Source: Nocardia blacklockiae (GTDB lineage Bacteria > Actinomycetota > Actinomycetes > Mycobacteriales > Mycobacteriaceae). Taken from it: 64,000 nucleotides of DNA. Where the stretch lies: the NCBI RefSeq assembly GCF_015477355.1, contig NZ_JADLRJ010000001.1:310001-374000 (forward strand), written 5' to 3'. Below the pieces are notes generated by a model. The model made no database searches, was not told where the DNA came from, and saw only the letters and a program-made list of their open reading frames with translations. The position numbers and the translations under genes are program-made. Every line of letters starts with the position of its first letter. Positions within the stretch are counted from its first letter, which is position 1. Below are positions 1-8,753 of this stretch, piece by piece.

Positions 1-1096
1 CAACGGTGCGCTGTCGGGGGTGCATCCGGCGGATCTGTCCGCCCTCGTCCTCACCGCGCTGGCCGAGCGCACCGGCCTGGACCCGGCGGTGATCGACGAC
101 GTGATCTGGGGCTGCGTCTCCCAGGTCGGCGACCAGTCCAGCAATATCGGGCGCTACGCGGTGCTGGCGGCGGGCTGGCCGGAGAGCATTCCGGGCACCA
201 CGGTGAACCGGGCGTGCGGATCCAGCCAGCAGGCACTGGATTTCGCCGCGCAGGCCGTGCTGTCCGGGCAGCAGGACGTCGTGGTGGCCGGGGGCGTCGA
301 GGTGATGAGCCGGGTGCCGCTCGGCGCGGCCCGCGCCTCGGGACAGCCGTACGGGCCGAAAGCGCTGGCACGCTACGACGACTTCTCCTTCAACCAGGGC
401 CTCTCGGCCGAATTGATCGCGGAGAAATGGGGATTCACCCGCACCCGACTCGACGAGTACTCCGCGCGCTCGCACGAGCGTGCCGCCGCGGCGCAGGACG
501 CGGGCGCCTTCACCGGTCAGATCGTCTCCGTGACAACAGCTTCCGGCGTGGTGACCGAGGACGAGGGCATCCGGCGCGGCACCACGGCCGCGAAGCTCGC
601 CGGATTGAAGCCCGCCTTCCGCGAGGACGGCGTGATCCACGCCGGGAACTCGTCGCAGATCTCCGACGGTGCCGCCGCGCTGGTGGTGACCACCCCGGAG
701 AAGGCCCGCGAACTCGGCCTGACCCAGTTGGTGCGGTACCGCGCGGGGGCGGTCGCCGGGTCCGATCCCGTGCTGATGCTCACCGGGCCGATCCCGGCTA
801 CCGAAAAGGTTTTGCGGAAAGCGGGTTTGGCGCTGTCGGACATCGGCGTGTTCGAGGTGAACGAGGCGTTCGCCCCGGTGCCCCTGGCGTGGCTCGCCGA
901 GACCGGTGCGGACCCCGCGCTGACCAATCCGCTCGGCGGCGCGATCGCGCTCGGACATCCGCTCGGCGGCTCCGGCGCGGTGCTGATGACCCGGATGATC
1001 CACCACATGCGCGACAACGGGATTCGCTACGGGCTGCAGACCATGTGCGAGGGCGGCGGCACCGCGAACGCCACCGTCGTCGAACTGATTTCCTGA
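1..1096 (+). CDS. Thiolase (acetyl-CoA C-acyltransferase family), 5' end outside window
   Basis: This enzyme would carry out thiolytic cleavage of a 3-oxoacyl-CoA, or the reverse condensation. The reading frame is open from base 2 (NGALSGVHPADL), so the true start lies upstream. The nucleophilic cysteine is in NRACGSSQQ. The second block is NEAFAPVPLAW, followed by the GGAIALGHPLGGSGA loop with the catalytic His. The C-terminal acid/base Cys lies in QTMCEGGGTAN. About 365 residues are visible of a usual ~390. An acyl-CoA dehydrogenase starts 13 bp downstream, so it belongs to a beta-oxidation operon. Family is certain; chain specificity is not. Confidence 0.92.
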   Translation, partial: NGALSGVHPADLSALVLTALAERTGLDPAVIDDVIWGCVSQVGDQSSNIGRYAVLAAGWPESIPGTTVNRACGSSQQALDFAAQAVLSGQQDVVVAGGVEVMSRVPLGAARASGQPYGPKALARYDDFSFNQGLSAELIAEKWGFTRTRLDEYSARSHERAAAAQDAGAFTGQIVSVTTASGVVTEDEGIRRGTTAAKLAGLKPAFREDGVIHAGNSSQISDGAAALVVTTPEKARELGLTQLVRYRAGAVAGSDPVLMLTGPIPATEKVLRKAGLALSDIGVFEVNEAFAPVPLAWLAETGADPALTNPLGGAIALGHPLGGSGAVLMTRMIHHMRDNGIRYGLQTMCEGGGTANATVVELIS

Positions 1097-1109
1097 ACGG
1101 AGGCACGGC

Positions 1110-2261
1110 GTGCGACGAGAACTGTTCACCGCCGATCACGAGGCGTTCCGGGAGCTGGCCCGGGATTTCGTCGAGAAGCGGATCGTGCCGGACTATCCCG
1201 AGTGGGAGAAGTCCGGCGTGCTGCCGCTGGAGATCTTCGCCGAGATGGGCGAACTCGGGCTGCTCGGCTTCGCGCTGCCCGAGGAGTACGGGGGCGCGGG
1301 GCTGCGCGACTACCGCTACAACGTGGTTCTGCAGGAGGAGGCTGCCCGCGCGCTGGTCACCCTCGGCACCGTGCGCACCCAGCTCGACGTCATCCTGCCC
1401 TACTTCCTCGACTACGCCGACGCCGCGCAGCGCGAGCGGTGGTTCCCCGGCCTGGCGGCGGGGCGGCTGCTCACCGCCATCGCCATGACCGAGCCGGGCA
1501 CCGGGTCCGATCTCGCGGGCATGCGGACCAGCGCGGTGCGCGACGGCGACGAGTACGTCCTCAACGGGGCCAAGACGTTCATCACCGGCGGCCTGCTCGC
1601 GGATCTGGTGATCGTGGTCGCCCGCACGGCCACCGATCCGGACAACCGTCGCGCCGGGCTCACGCTGCTGGTCGTCGAGGACGGGATGCCCGGGTTCGCC
1701 CGCGGGCGGATGCTGGACAAGATGGGCTGCAAGGTGCAGGACACCATGGAGCTGTCGTTCACCGACGTCCGGGTGCCGGTGGCCAACCGGCTCGGCGAGG
1801 AGGGCGCGGCGTTCGGCTACCTGGGCCGCAACCTGCCGCAGGAACGGCTGACCGTGGCCGTCGGCTCGGTCGCGCAGGCCCGCGCCGCCATCGCCACGAC
1901 CATCGATTACACCAAGCAGCGCAAGGCTTTCGGGACGCCGGTCGCCTCGTTCCAGAACACCAAGTTCGAACTGGCCGCGATGTCCGCCGAGGTGGAGGCG
2001 GCACAGACCATGATCGACCGCGCCGTCCGCGACCTGGTCGACGGCGAGCTGTCCGGCGCCGACGCGGCCCGCGTGAAGCTCTTCTGCACCGAAGTCCAGG
2101 CCCGCGTCGTAGACCGCTGCCTGCAACTGTTCGGCGGCTACGGCTACATGATGGAATACCCGATCGCCCGCCTCTACACCGACGCCCGAGTGGCGCGCAT
2201 CTACGCCGGCACCAGCGAGGTCATGAAGATGATCGTGGCCCGGGATCTGGGGCTGTCCTGA
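1110..2261 (+). CDS. Acyl-CoA dehydrogenase (isovaleryl-CoA dehydrogenase-like subgroup)
   Basis: FAD-dependent alpha,beta-dehydrogenation of an acyl-CoA; 383 aa, normal length. Signature blocks: AMTEPGTGSDLAGM (flavin/substrate loop), YTKQRKAFGTPVASFQ, QLFGGYGYMMEYPIAR and the C-terminal YAGTSEVMK. The MCAD-type catalytic Glu position reads Ala in YAGTSE. As in isovaleryl-CoA dehydrogenases, the base is probably the Glu in NLPQERLTVA. The GTG start follows GGAGG at 1097-1101. It is in one operon with the thiolase before it. Its 3' end overlaps the convergent TetR gene by about 41 bp. Confidence 0.93.
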   Translation: MRRELFTADHEAFRELARDFVEKRIVPDYPEWEKSGVLPLEIFAEMGELGLLGFALPEEYGGAGLRDYRYNVVLQEEAARALVTLGTVRTQLDVILPYFLDYADAAQRERWFPGLAAGRLLTAIAMTEPGTGSDLAGMRTSAVRDGDEYVLNGAKTFITGGLLADLVIVVARTATDPDNRRAGLTLLVVEDGMPGFARGRMLDKMGCKVQDTMELSFTDVRVPVANRLGEEGAAFGYLGRNLPQERLTVAVGSVAQARAAIATTIDYTKQRKAFGTPVASFQNTKFELAAMSAEVEAAQTMIDRAVRDLVDGELSGADAARVKLFCTEVQARVVDRCLQLFGGYGYMMEYPIARLYTDARVARIYAGTSEVMKMIVARDLGLS

Positions 2262-2868
2262 AATCCGCTGTCGCGGTGGATGTTCGGCGGGGGCCCTCGA
2301 GGTCGTGGAGGAAGGTTTCGATGAGGCGGACTACGTCGGGGTGGCCGGTGTCTACGTCGAAGGCTTCTTCCATGCGGAGGAAGCGGGAGATGCTGGACAT
2401 GAGCAGGACTACGGCGGCGGGGGTGTAGGTGTCGGATTCGTAGCCGTAGTCGGCGAAGGCCTTGGTCACCGCTTCCAGTTGGAGGGTGCGGAAGCGGGTG
2501 GAGGACTCCGCGATTTCGGTGCGGATGGTCTTGCGGTGGTTGGCCAGGGCGACGAATTCCATGGTCAGGGCGTTCTGTGACTGTTCGTGGATCGAGTCCC
2601 ACAGCGCCCACAGCGGCTGCGGCGAGGCCAGTGCCTCGACCTGGAGTTGATAGCTGCGTTCGGCGCCGCGGCGGAACAACTCGACGAACAGGTTGTCCAT
2701 CGTGCCGAAGTAGTAGTACACCAGCGCCGAATTCGCGCCCGCGCGGGCGGCCAGCCGCCGGGTGCTCACCGCGGCGTACCCCTCCTCGAGCATGATCTGC
2801 TGCGCCGCGTCGAGCAGCGCGGCGCGCGTCGCGGAGTTCTCGGGGTCGGCGGTGCGGCCCGGTGTCAT
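2221..2868 (-). CDS. TetR-family transcriptional regulator
   Basis: A 215-aa repressor-type protein. The N-terminal helix-turn-helix is recognisable: ATRAALLDAAQQIMLEEG, then STRRLAARAGANSALVYYYFGTMDNLF (about residues 13-63). The ligand-binding half is divergent and gives no ligand. ATG is preceded by GGAGG with 7-bp spacing. The start faces the promoter of the 3185-12735 operon, so it is the natural candidate to bind the dyad at 3019-3051 (inference). The last ~13 codons overlap the 3' end of the acyl-CoA dehydrogenase gene on the other strand. Confidence 0.9.
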   Translation of the reverse strand: MTPGRTADPENSATRAALLDAAQQIMLEEGYAAVSTRRLAARAGANSALVYYYFGTMDNLFVELFRRGAERSYQLQVEALASPQPLWALWDSIHEQSQNALTMEFVALANHRKTIRTEIAESSTRFRTLQLEAVTKAFADYGYESDTYTPAAVVLLMSSISRFLRMEEAFDVDTGHPDVVRLIETFLHDLEGPRRTSTATADFRTAPDPGPRSSS

Positions 2869-2988
2869 CTGGTGGCCTCCTGGGGGCGCGCGGCGGTCGA
2901 GTGCCGCGCGTTCGGTGCAGCTCAGTGTACGGCCGGGCTGGTGGGCGGCCTGCCGGGCGGGCGCGGAAAGCCGTCCGCCCGAACGCTA

Positions 2989-3018
2989 TTGACAGGCGCG
3001 AACGACCTGCCGTATATC
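2989..3018 (+). promoter_or_regulatory. Likely sigma-A-type promoter of the 3185-12735 operon
   Basis: TTGACA at 2989-2994 is followed after 18 bp by TATATC at 3013-3018. The -35 is a perfect consensus, which is rare in DNA this GC-rich. Transcription would begin near 3025, inside the dyad at 3019-3051, leaving a leader of about 160 nt. Confidence 0.6.
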
Positions 3019-3051
3019 TTAATCACTCGCCTAAATTAGGCAGTCGATTAA
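3019..3051. promoter_or_regulatory. 33-bp nested dyad, probable repressor operator
   Basis: Inner arms GCCTAA/TTAGGC (3029-3041, one-base centre) sit inside outer arms TTAATC (3019-3024) and GATTAA (3046-3051). Both pairs share one centre at 3035. It directly follows the -10 element, where a bound repressor would block initiation. Rest of the gene-free stretch 2869-3184: apart from the promoter and this dyad I see only the leader, with GAGGAG just before the SDR start. Confidence 0.65.
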
Positions 3052-3184
3052 CTCGGTGGAGCGAGGCTTCGCCGGTGTTCCGGGGAGCTCGGACGCGGTG
3101 GCGCTCCGGCCGATCCGGGTCCGCGGGCGCGCGCCGTTCACCGGTCGAGTCCCCCGGTGCTCCCCGAGCAGAGGAGTCCGCAGT

Positions 3185-4009
3185 ATGAGCAGCTTCGAAA
3201 CCACCGACCGTCCGCGCGATCCCAGCCGGGACGCAGGCGCTCGCGCCGTAGACGGTCGGGTCGCGCAGGGCCGGGTCGCCGTGGTGACCGGCGGCGCGTC
3301 GGGCATGGGTTCGGCCATCTGCCGCGCCTTCGCCGCCCACGGCTACCGGATCACCGTCCTGGACATCGATGCCGCCGCCGCCCAGCGCACCGCCGAGGAA
3401 CTGCGGTCCGGCGGCGGCACCGCGATGGCGTGCGCGGCGGACGTGACCGATCGCCGAACGGTCGAGGAGGCGCTGGGCAAGGTCCGCGCCGAGTTCGGCC
3501 CCGTGGAGATTCTCGTGACCAGCGCGGGCGCAGTCGGATTCGCGCCGTTCACCGAGATCACCCCGGAGGAGTGGCACCGCATCGTCGAGGTCAATCTGAC
3601 CGGCACCTTCCACTGCGTGCAGGCCGCCGTCCCGGACATGATCGCCGCGGGCTGGGGCCGCGTCGTGACGATCTCCTCGTCCAGCGCCCAGCGCGGCTCG
3701 CCGGGCATGGTGCACTACACCGCCGCCAAAGGCGCGGTCGTCGCCATGACCAAGGCGCTGGCCCGCGAGTACGCGACCCGCGGCATCACCGTGAACACGA
3801 TTCCGCCCTCGGGCATCGACACGCCCATGTCGCGCCGCTCGCAGGAAGCCGGTCACCTGCCCGACAACGCCACGATGGCGCGGGCGATCCCGGTGGGCCA
3901 CCTCGGCACGGGCGACGACATCGCGGCGGCCTGCCTGTTCCTCTGCTCGGACGCGGCGGGCTACATCACCGGCCAGGTGCTGGGCGTGAACGGCGGGGCC
4001 GTCATATGA
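3185..4009 (+). CDS. Short-chain dehydrogenase/reductase (SDR)
   Basis: NAD(P)-dependent oxidation/reduction of an alcohol or keto group; 274 aa from ATG 3185, which is preceded by GAGGAG. An in-frame start at 3056 exists but would add an Arg/Pro-rich segment with no SDR likeness. Rossmann motif TGGASGMG (about residues 38-45), the TSAG motif after the coenzyme fold, the catalytic Ser in TISSSS and YTAAK supplying Tyr and Lys. C-terminal GYITGQVLGVNGG is classical. First gene of a ten-gene operon; its stop overlaps the next start (ATGA). Likely oxidises a hydroxyl made by the downstream oxygenases (inference). Confidence 0.93.
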   Translation: MSSFETTDRPRDPSRDAGARAVDGRVAQGRVAVVTGGASGMGSAICRAFAAHGYRITVLDIDAAAAQRTAEELRSGGGTAMACAADVTDRRTVEEALGKVRAEFGPVEILVTSAGAVGFAPFTEITPEEWHRIVEVNLTGTFHCVQAAVPDMIAAGWGRVVTISSSSAQRGSPGMVHYTAAKGAVVAMTKALAREYATRGITVNTIPPSGIDTPMSRRSQEAGHLPDNATMARAIPVGHLGTGDDIAAACLFLCSDAAGYITGQVLGVNGGAVI

Positions 4010-4620
4010 CCGCGGCGCCCCGGCTGACCCCGCTCCCGCCCGAGCAGTGGGACGAATACGCGCGAAACATGTTGCGGGGCAAGGTGAGCCTGGCCGACCG
4101 CTACCTGTCCGGCGAACCCGACGCCCCGCCGATGCCGAACATCCTCGGCGTCCTCGGCCATCACGCCGAGCTGGCCGCGGCCTGGCTGGGCTACAACGGG
4201 ACGCTGCTGGAACGGTCCGCGCTCCCGGCCCGGGACCGGGAACTGATCATCCTGCGGGTGGCCTGGCGCAGCCGCGCGACCTACGAGTGGGCGCAGCACG
4301 TGCGGCTGGCGGCGCGCGCGGGCGTCACCGCGGCGCAGATCGAGGCCGTGACCCGCGGACCGCGGGACACGGAGTGGAGCGCGGCGGACCGTGCTCTGCT
4401 GACGGCCACCGACCAGCTGCTGGACCACCACGGCGTCGACGACGACACCTGGTCGGATCTGGTGTCGCACTTCGACATTCGGCAGGTACTCGAGGTGCTG
4501 TTCGTCGCCGGCTCGTACCTGTGCCTCGCGCTGGTGTGCAACAGCGTCGGCCTGCAACTCGACCCCGGCATGGCCCCGCCGCCGACCCTTGCCCGACCGG
4601 AAACGGAGGAACGACCGTGA
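4006..4620 (+). CDS. Carboxymuconolactone decarboxylase/AhpD-fold protein
   Basis: A 204-aa all-helical protein with the CMD core around residues 60-120 (RDRELIILRVAWRSRATYEWAQHVRLAARAG in part). The AhpD redox pair CxxC is absent; the position reads TYEWAQH, as in decarboxylase-like, non-peroxidatic members. Members of this type often accompany Rieske and SDR genes in ring-degradation operons, where they are proposed to act on lactone or keto-acid intermediates. ATG overlaps the SDR stop, and its own TGA overlaps the next GTG, so it is translationally coupled on both sides. Exact reaction unknown. Confidence 0.8.
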   Translation: MTAAPRLTPLPPEQWDEYARNMLRGKVSLADRYLSGEPDAPPMPNILGVLGHHAELAAAWLGYNGTLLERSALPARDRELIILRVAWRSRATYEWAQHVRLAARAGVTAAQIEAVTRGPRDTEWSAADRALLTATDQLLDHHGVDDDTWSDLVSHFDIRQVLEVLFVAGSYLCLALVCNSVGLQLDPGMAPPPTLARPETEERP

Positions 4621-5897
4621 CTCAGACGACCGCGAGACAATGGCCCAAGCCCGCCGAGGGCAGCTGGACCCGGCATTATCCCGACCTCGGCACGTCGCCG
4701 ATCTCGTTCGAGGATTCGGTGTCGCCGGAATTCTTCGAACTCGAACGCGAGGCGATCTTCAAGCGCGCCTGGCTCAATGTCGGCCGCCTCGAACAACTGT
4801 CGCGGACCGGCAGCTACTTCACCAAGGAGATCGAGGCCGCGCGCACCTCGGTGATCGTGGTGCGCGACCGCGACGGCGAGATCCACGCCTTCCACAACGT
4901 GTGCCGCCACCGCGGCAACAAGCTCATGTGGAACGAATTCCCGCGCGCCGAGGTGGCCGGCACCTGTCGCCAGTTCACCTGCAAATATCACGGCTGGCGC
5001 TACGATCTCGACGGCTCCCTGAATTTCGTGCAGCAGGAGGGCGAGTTCTTCGACCTCGACAAGGACGATCTCGGCCTGGTGCCCGTGCACTGCGACGTGT
5101 GGGCGGGCTTCGTCTTCGTCAATCTGGACCCTCACCCGCGCCAGACGCTGCGGGAATTCCTCGGGCCCATGGTCACCGCCCTCGACGGCTACCCGTTCGA
5201 GAAGATGACGGAGTGGTACGTCTTCACCGCCGACAATCGGAGCAATTGGAAACTGTTCGCCGACGCGTTCCAGGAGTACTACCACGTCCCGGGCCTGCAT
5301 CCGCAGCAGATCCCCAATCCCGTGCGCACCGGAAAAGGGTTCGAGTGCGCGCACTTCCAGGTGGACGGCCCGCATCGGATGGTGTCCACGGGCGGCGCCC
5401 GGCGCTGGACGCTGCCGCCGGAATACATGTACCCGATCGAGCGCATCACCCGCAGTGGCCTGGTCGGGCCGTGGGAGTCGCCGGATCTCGGTGAGATGCC
5501 GCCCGGCTTGAATCCCGGCCGGGTCGAACCGTGGGGCATCGACAACTTCCAGATCTTCCCGAATATCGAGATCCTCATCTATCGCGGCTGGTATCTGCTC
5601 TACCGGTACTGGCCGACTTCCTACAACTCGCATCGGTTCGAATGCGTGCTGGCATACCAGCCGGCGCGCACGGTCCGCGAACGGATCGAGCACGAGGTCG
5701 CCTCGGTGGTGTTCAAGGAATTCGCGTTGCAGGACGCGGGCATGCTGACCGGCACCCAGACCGCGCTGGAATCGGCCTACCGCACCGCCGGGCTGACCCA
5801 TTTCCCGGTGAACGACCAGGAGATCCTGGTGCGGCATTTCCACCAGGCCGTCGCCGACTGGGTCGGCGAGTATCGGCGCGACCCGGCGAAGGCGTGA
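4617..5897 (+). CDS. Rieske non-heme iron oxygenase, alpha subunit (copy 1)
   Basis: A 426-aa hydroxylase component. Rieske [2Fe-2S] ligands: Cys96-x-His98 in NVCRHRG and Cys122-x2-His125 in TCKYHGW. The mononuclear iron site is in DAFQEYYHVPGLH (His223, His228). GTG overlaps the upstream stop (GTGA). It is clearly paralogous to the protein at 7153: most of the first 220 residues match ([33 protein letters not shown]). It is followed by a small partner protein with a GTGA overlap. No ferredoxin or reductase for it lies in the operon. Substrate unknown; the family includes ring dihydroxylases, mono-oxygenases and demethylases. Confidence 0.92.
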   Translation: MTQTTARQWPKPAEGSWTRHYPDLGTSPISFEDSVSPEFFELEREAIFKRAWLNVGRLEQLSRTGSYFTKEIEAARTSVIVVRDRDGEIHAFHNVCRHRGNKLMWNEFPRAEVAGTCRQFTCKYHGWRYDLDGSLNFVQQEGEFFDLDKDDLGLVPVHCDVWAGFVFVNLDPHPRQTLREFLGPMVTALDGYPFEKMTEWYVFTADNRSNWKLFADAFQEYYHVPGLHPQQIPNPVRTGKGFECAHFQVDGPHRMVSTGGARRWTLPPEYMYPIERITRSGLVGPWESPDLGEMPPGLNPGRVEPWGIDNFQIFPNIEILIYRGWYLLYRYWPTSYNSHRFECVLAYQPARTVRERIEHEVASVVFKEFALQDAGMLTGTQTALESAYRTAGLTHFPVNDQEILVRHFHQAVADWVGEYRRDPAKA

Positions 5898-6241
5898 GCG
5901 ACATGGCCGAAACCACGTTACTGCCACCGGAATTCGCCGAATTCGAGCCGTACGCGCCGACCTGGTGCCTGGCCACCGAAGCCGAGCGGTGGGCGCGGCG
6001 GACGGCGAGTTCGCTGCCGGAACTGATCGCCTTCCACGACGCGTTCCTGCCCCGGCTCGAGGAGGCCATCGCCTACTGCGACAAATTCCCGCTCGAGGAA
6101 CTTCCGGACGACGCCCTGCATCTGTTGCAGCTGGTGTATTCGCTGGTGATGGTCGCCATGGCGGTCGAGATCTTCCAGCAGGTCAAACCCACCGACAGCG
6201 CCGACGCCGAGATCCGCCGCGTCGCCGAGCCGCTGCCGTAA
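5894..6241 (+). CDS. Small conserved acidic protein, Rieske partner (copy 1), function unknown
   Basis: 115 aa from GTG 5894, whose GTGA overlaps the oxygenase stop; ATG 5903 is an alternative, 3 codons in. It is homologous to the protein at 8421, which follows the second Rieske gene. Shared blocks: LLPxEFA, EPxA, WCLAxExER, the YCDKF motif near the middle, LPD, and a hydrophobic LLxLxYS helix. It has no Rieske, ferredoxin or SnoaL-like beta-subunit sequence that I recognise. Predicted helical and acidic, with two conserved cysteines. The 1:1 pairing with a Rieske subunit suggests an accessory or subunit role (inference). Confidence 0.8.
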   Translation: MSDMAETTLLPPEFAEFEPYAPTWCLATEAERWARRTASSLPELIAFHDAFLPRLEEAIAYCDKFPLEELPDDALHLLQLVYSLVMVAMAVEIFQQVKPTDSADAEIRRVAEPLP

Positions 6242-6284
6242 TCCCCAGTCCCGCAACCGTTCGCGGGCCGGAAGGACATTCGAC

Positions 6285-7124
6285 ATGACGATCACCATCG
6301 ACAAACTCAGCCACGACGTGGGCGCGGAGATCACCGGCGTCGACCGGGAGCAGCTGCTGTCCGACGACGCCGTGGCCGACGCGGTGCTCGCGGCGCTGGA
6401 GGAGTGCGGGGTGCTGGTGTTCCGGGGGCTGCACCTGGATCCGGAGACGCAGGTGGCGTTCTGCCGCCGGCTCGGCGAGATCGACACCGAGCCCGGTCAC
6501 CATCCGGTCGAGGGCATCTACCGGGTCAGCCTCGACACCTCCAAGAACTCGTCGGCGAGCTATCTGCGCGCGACCTTCGACTGGCACATCGACGGCTGCA
6601 CCCCGCAGGACGACGCCTACCCGCAGATGGCCACCATGCTCACCGCCAAGGCCGTCGCCGCCGCCGGTGGCGAGACCGAATTCGCCTCCACCTACAAGGC
6701 TTACGACAATCTCTCCGACGCCGAGCGGACGCGGCTGGCGACGCTGCGGGTGGTGCATTCCCTCGAGGCGTCGCAGCGGCTGGTCACACCGGATCCGACG
6801 CCCGAGCAGCTGGCCGTGTGGCGCAGTCGCCCGTCCAAGGAGCATCCGCTGGTCTGGACGCACAAGTCCGGGCGGCGGTCGCTGGTGCTCGGCGCGTCCA
6901 CCGATCACGTCGTCGGCATGGACCCGGGGGAGAGCCGGGCGCTGCTGGACGAGCTGTTGCGCAGGTGCACCGCGCCCGAGCGCGTGTACCGCCACGAGTG
7001 GTCGGTCGGCGACACCGTCCTCTGGGACAACCGCGGCGTGATCCACCGCGCCGCGCTGTACGAGCCGGATTCGCCGCGAGAGATGTTGCGCACCACCGTG
7101 CTCGGCGACGAGCCGATCCGATAA
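6285..7124 (+). CDS. TauD/TfdA-family Fe(II)/2-oxoglutarate dioxygenase
   Basis: 2-oxoglutarate-dependent hydroxylation of a small organic substrate; 279 aa, typical length. Iron ligands are His101 and Asp103 in WHIDG, with distal His254 in NRGVIHRA. Arg265 in SPREMLRTT should hold the 2-oxoglutarate carboxylate. It lies 43 bp after the first small partner gene and 28 bp before the second Rieske gene, so it splits a duplicated cassette. TauD enzymes act on taurine, 2,4-D and alkyl sulfates, among others; nothing here points to sulfur. Hydroxylation of a pathway intermediate is likelier from context. Confidence 0.9.
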   Translation: MTITIDKLSHDVGAEITGVDREQLLSDDAVADAVLAALEECGVLVFRGLHLDPETQVAFCRRLGEIDTEPGHHPVEGIYRVSLDTSKNSSASYLRATFDWHIDGCTPQDDAYPQMATMLTAKAVAAAGGETEFASTYKAYDNLSDAERTRLATLRVVHSLEASQRLVTPDPTPEQLAVWRSRPSKEHPLVWTHKSGRRSLVLGASTDHVVGMDPGESRALLDELLRRCTAPERVYRHEWSVGDTVLWDNRGVIHRAALYEPDSPREMLRTTVLGDEPIR

Positions 7125-7152
7125 CCACAGCCCACCACGGCAGGAGAACACC

Positions 7153-8424
7153 ATGCCTCGTTGGCCCAAGCCCGCCGAAGGCAGCTGGACCCAGCACTAT
7201 CCCGAACTCGGCACCGCGCCGATGTCCTACGAGGACTCCGTCACGCCGGAGTTCTTCGAGCTCGAACGCGAGGCGATCTTCAAACGCGCCTGGCTCAATG
7301 TCGGTCGCGTGGAACAGCTTCCGCGCACCGGCAGCTACTTCACCAAGGAGATCGCGGCGGCGCACACCTCGGTGATCGTGGTGCGCGACCGCGAGGGGAC
7401 CGTCCACGCCTTCCACAACATCTGCCGCCATCGCGGAAACAAGCTGGTGTGGCACGAGTTTCCGCGCGAGGAGGTCGCCGGGACGTGCCGCCAGTTCACC
7501 TGCAAGTACCACGGCTGGCGCTACAACCTCGACGGCTCACTGAACTTCGTCCAGCAGGAGGAGGAGTTCTTCGACCTGGACAAGAACGCGCTGGGCTTGG
7601 TGCGGGTGCATTGCGAGGTGTGGGCGGGGTTCATCTTCGTGAATCTCGACCGGGAGCCGCGGCAGACGCTGCGAGAGTTCCTGGGGCCCATGGTCGGCGG
7701 GCTGGAGGGGTATCCGTTCGACAAGCTGACCGAGCGGTTCACCTACCGGTCCGAGGTCGGGGCGAACTGGAAGCTGTACATGGACGCGTTCCAGGAGTTC
7801 TACCACGCGCCCGTGCTGCACGGGAAGCAGACGCCGGACAACTACTCCATGGCCGCGCAGGCCGCCGGTTTCGAGGCGCCGCACTACCGGCTCGACGGAC
7901 CGCACCGGCTGGTCAGCACCTCGGGCGTGGTCACCTGGGAACTCGATCCCGAGATGCGCAAGCCGATGGAGGACATCACCCGCAGCGGACTGTTCGGGCC
8001 TTGGGACACACCGGATCTGGGGGAGATGCCGCCGGGCCTGAACCCCGCGGGCTGCGATCCGTGGGGACTCGACTCGTTCCAGCTGTGGCCCAATTTCGTG
8101 ATCCTGATCTGGTCCGGCGGGTGGTATCTCACCTATCACTACTGGCCGACCTCGCACAACACGCACGTCTTCGAGGGGAATCTGTACTTCCCGCCTGCCC
8201 GGACCGCGCGCGAGCGGGTCGCGCACGAGATGGCGGCGGTGACGTTCAAGGAGTACGGGTTGCAGGACAGCAGCACGCTGGAGGCGACGCAGATCATGCT
8301 GGAATCCCGTGCGGTGACGGCCTTTCCGTTGAACGATCAGGAAATCCTGTTGCGGCACCTGCACAAGGTGGCCGGCGACTGGGTCGAGGAGTACCGGCGC
8401 GAGCGGGCGGAGGCGCGGCGATGA
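7153..8424 (+). CDS. Rieske non-heme iron oxygenase, alpha subunit (copy 2)
   Basis: 423 aa, paralogue of the protein at 4617. Cluster ligands are in NICRHRG and TCKYHGW; the iron site is in [18 protein letters not shown] follows AGGAGA. The copies are closest in the Rieske domain. They differ in the pocket half: PGLHPQQIPNPVR in copy 1 against [13 protein letters not shown] here. This suggests different substrates or different positions on one substrate rather than simple dosage. The stop overlaps the ATG of the second small partner gene. Confidence 0.92.
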   Translation: MPRWPKPAEGSWTQHYPELGTAPMSYEDSVTPEFFELEREAIFKRAWLNVGRVEQLPRTGSYFTKEIAAAHTSVIVVRDREGTVHAFHNICRHRGNKLVWHEFPREEVAGTCRQFTCKYHGWRYNLDGSLNFVQQEEEFFDLDKNALGLVRVHCEVWAGFIFVNLDREPRQTLREFLGPMVGGLEGYPFDKLTERFTYRSEVGANWKLYMDAFQEFYHAPVLHGKQTPDNYSMAAQAAGFEAPHYRLDGPHRLVSTSGVVTWELDPEMRKPMEDITRSGLFGPWDTPDLGEMPPGLNPAGCDPWGLDSFQLWPNFVILIWSGGWYLTYHYWPTSHNTHVFEGNLYFPPARTARERVAHEMAAVTFKEYGLQDSSTLEATQIMLESRAVTAFPLNDQEILLRHLHKVAGDWVEEYRRERAEARR

Positions 8425-8753
8425 GCGGCCTGCTGCCGGCGGAGTTCGCCGATCTCGAACCGTTCGCCGGGAAGTGGTGTCTGGCAAGCGAATCCGAGCG
8501 CTACGCCGAGCGCCTGGCCAGCGGCATGGACGAGATGCAGCGGTTCTACGACGCGATCACCGCCCGCGCGGAGGACGTGCTCACCTACTGCGACAAATTC
8601 GCGCTCGACGACCTGCCCGACGAGGTGCGGAACCTGTTGTACCTGCTGTATTCGATGATCCAGGTGTCCTTCCCGGTGGAGGTCTGGAGCCAGCCCCGCA
8701 TTCCGGACACGGGTGTGGCGGCGCTGGAGTGCGTGCTGGAGCCGAACCCGTGA
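8421..8753 (+). CDS. Small conserved acidic protein, Rieske partner (copy 2), function unknown
   Basis: 110 aa, ATGA overlap with the Rieske gene; this clean start supports the GTG start chosen for copy 1. It keeps the family features [28 protein letters not shown] and LPDEV plus the [10 protein letters not shown] helix. The C-terminal tail ends EPNP, against EPLP in copy 1. Not recognised as a known family. Its TGA overlaps the GTG of the amidohydrolase. Both copies sit at the same position behind their oxygenase, so the pair was probably duplicated as a unit. Confidence 0.8.
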   Translation: MSGLLPAEFADLEPFAGKWCLASESERYAERLASGMDEMQRFYDAITARAEDVLTYCDKFALDDLPDEVRNLLYLLYSMIQVSFPVEVWSQPRIPDTGVAALECVLEPNP

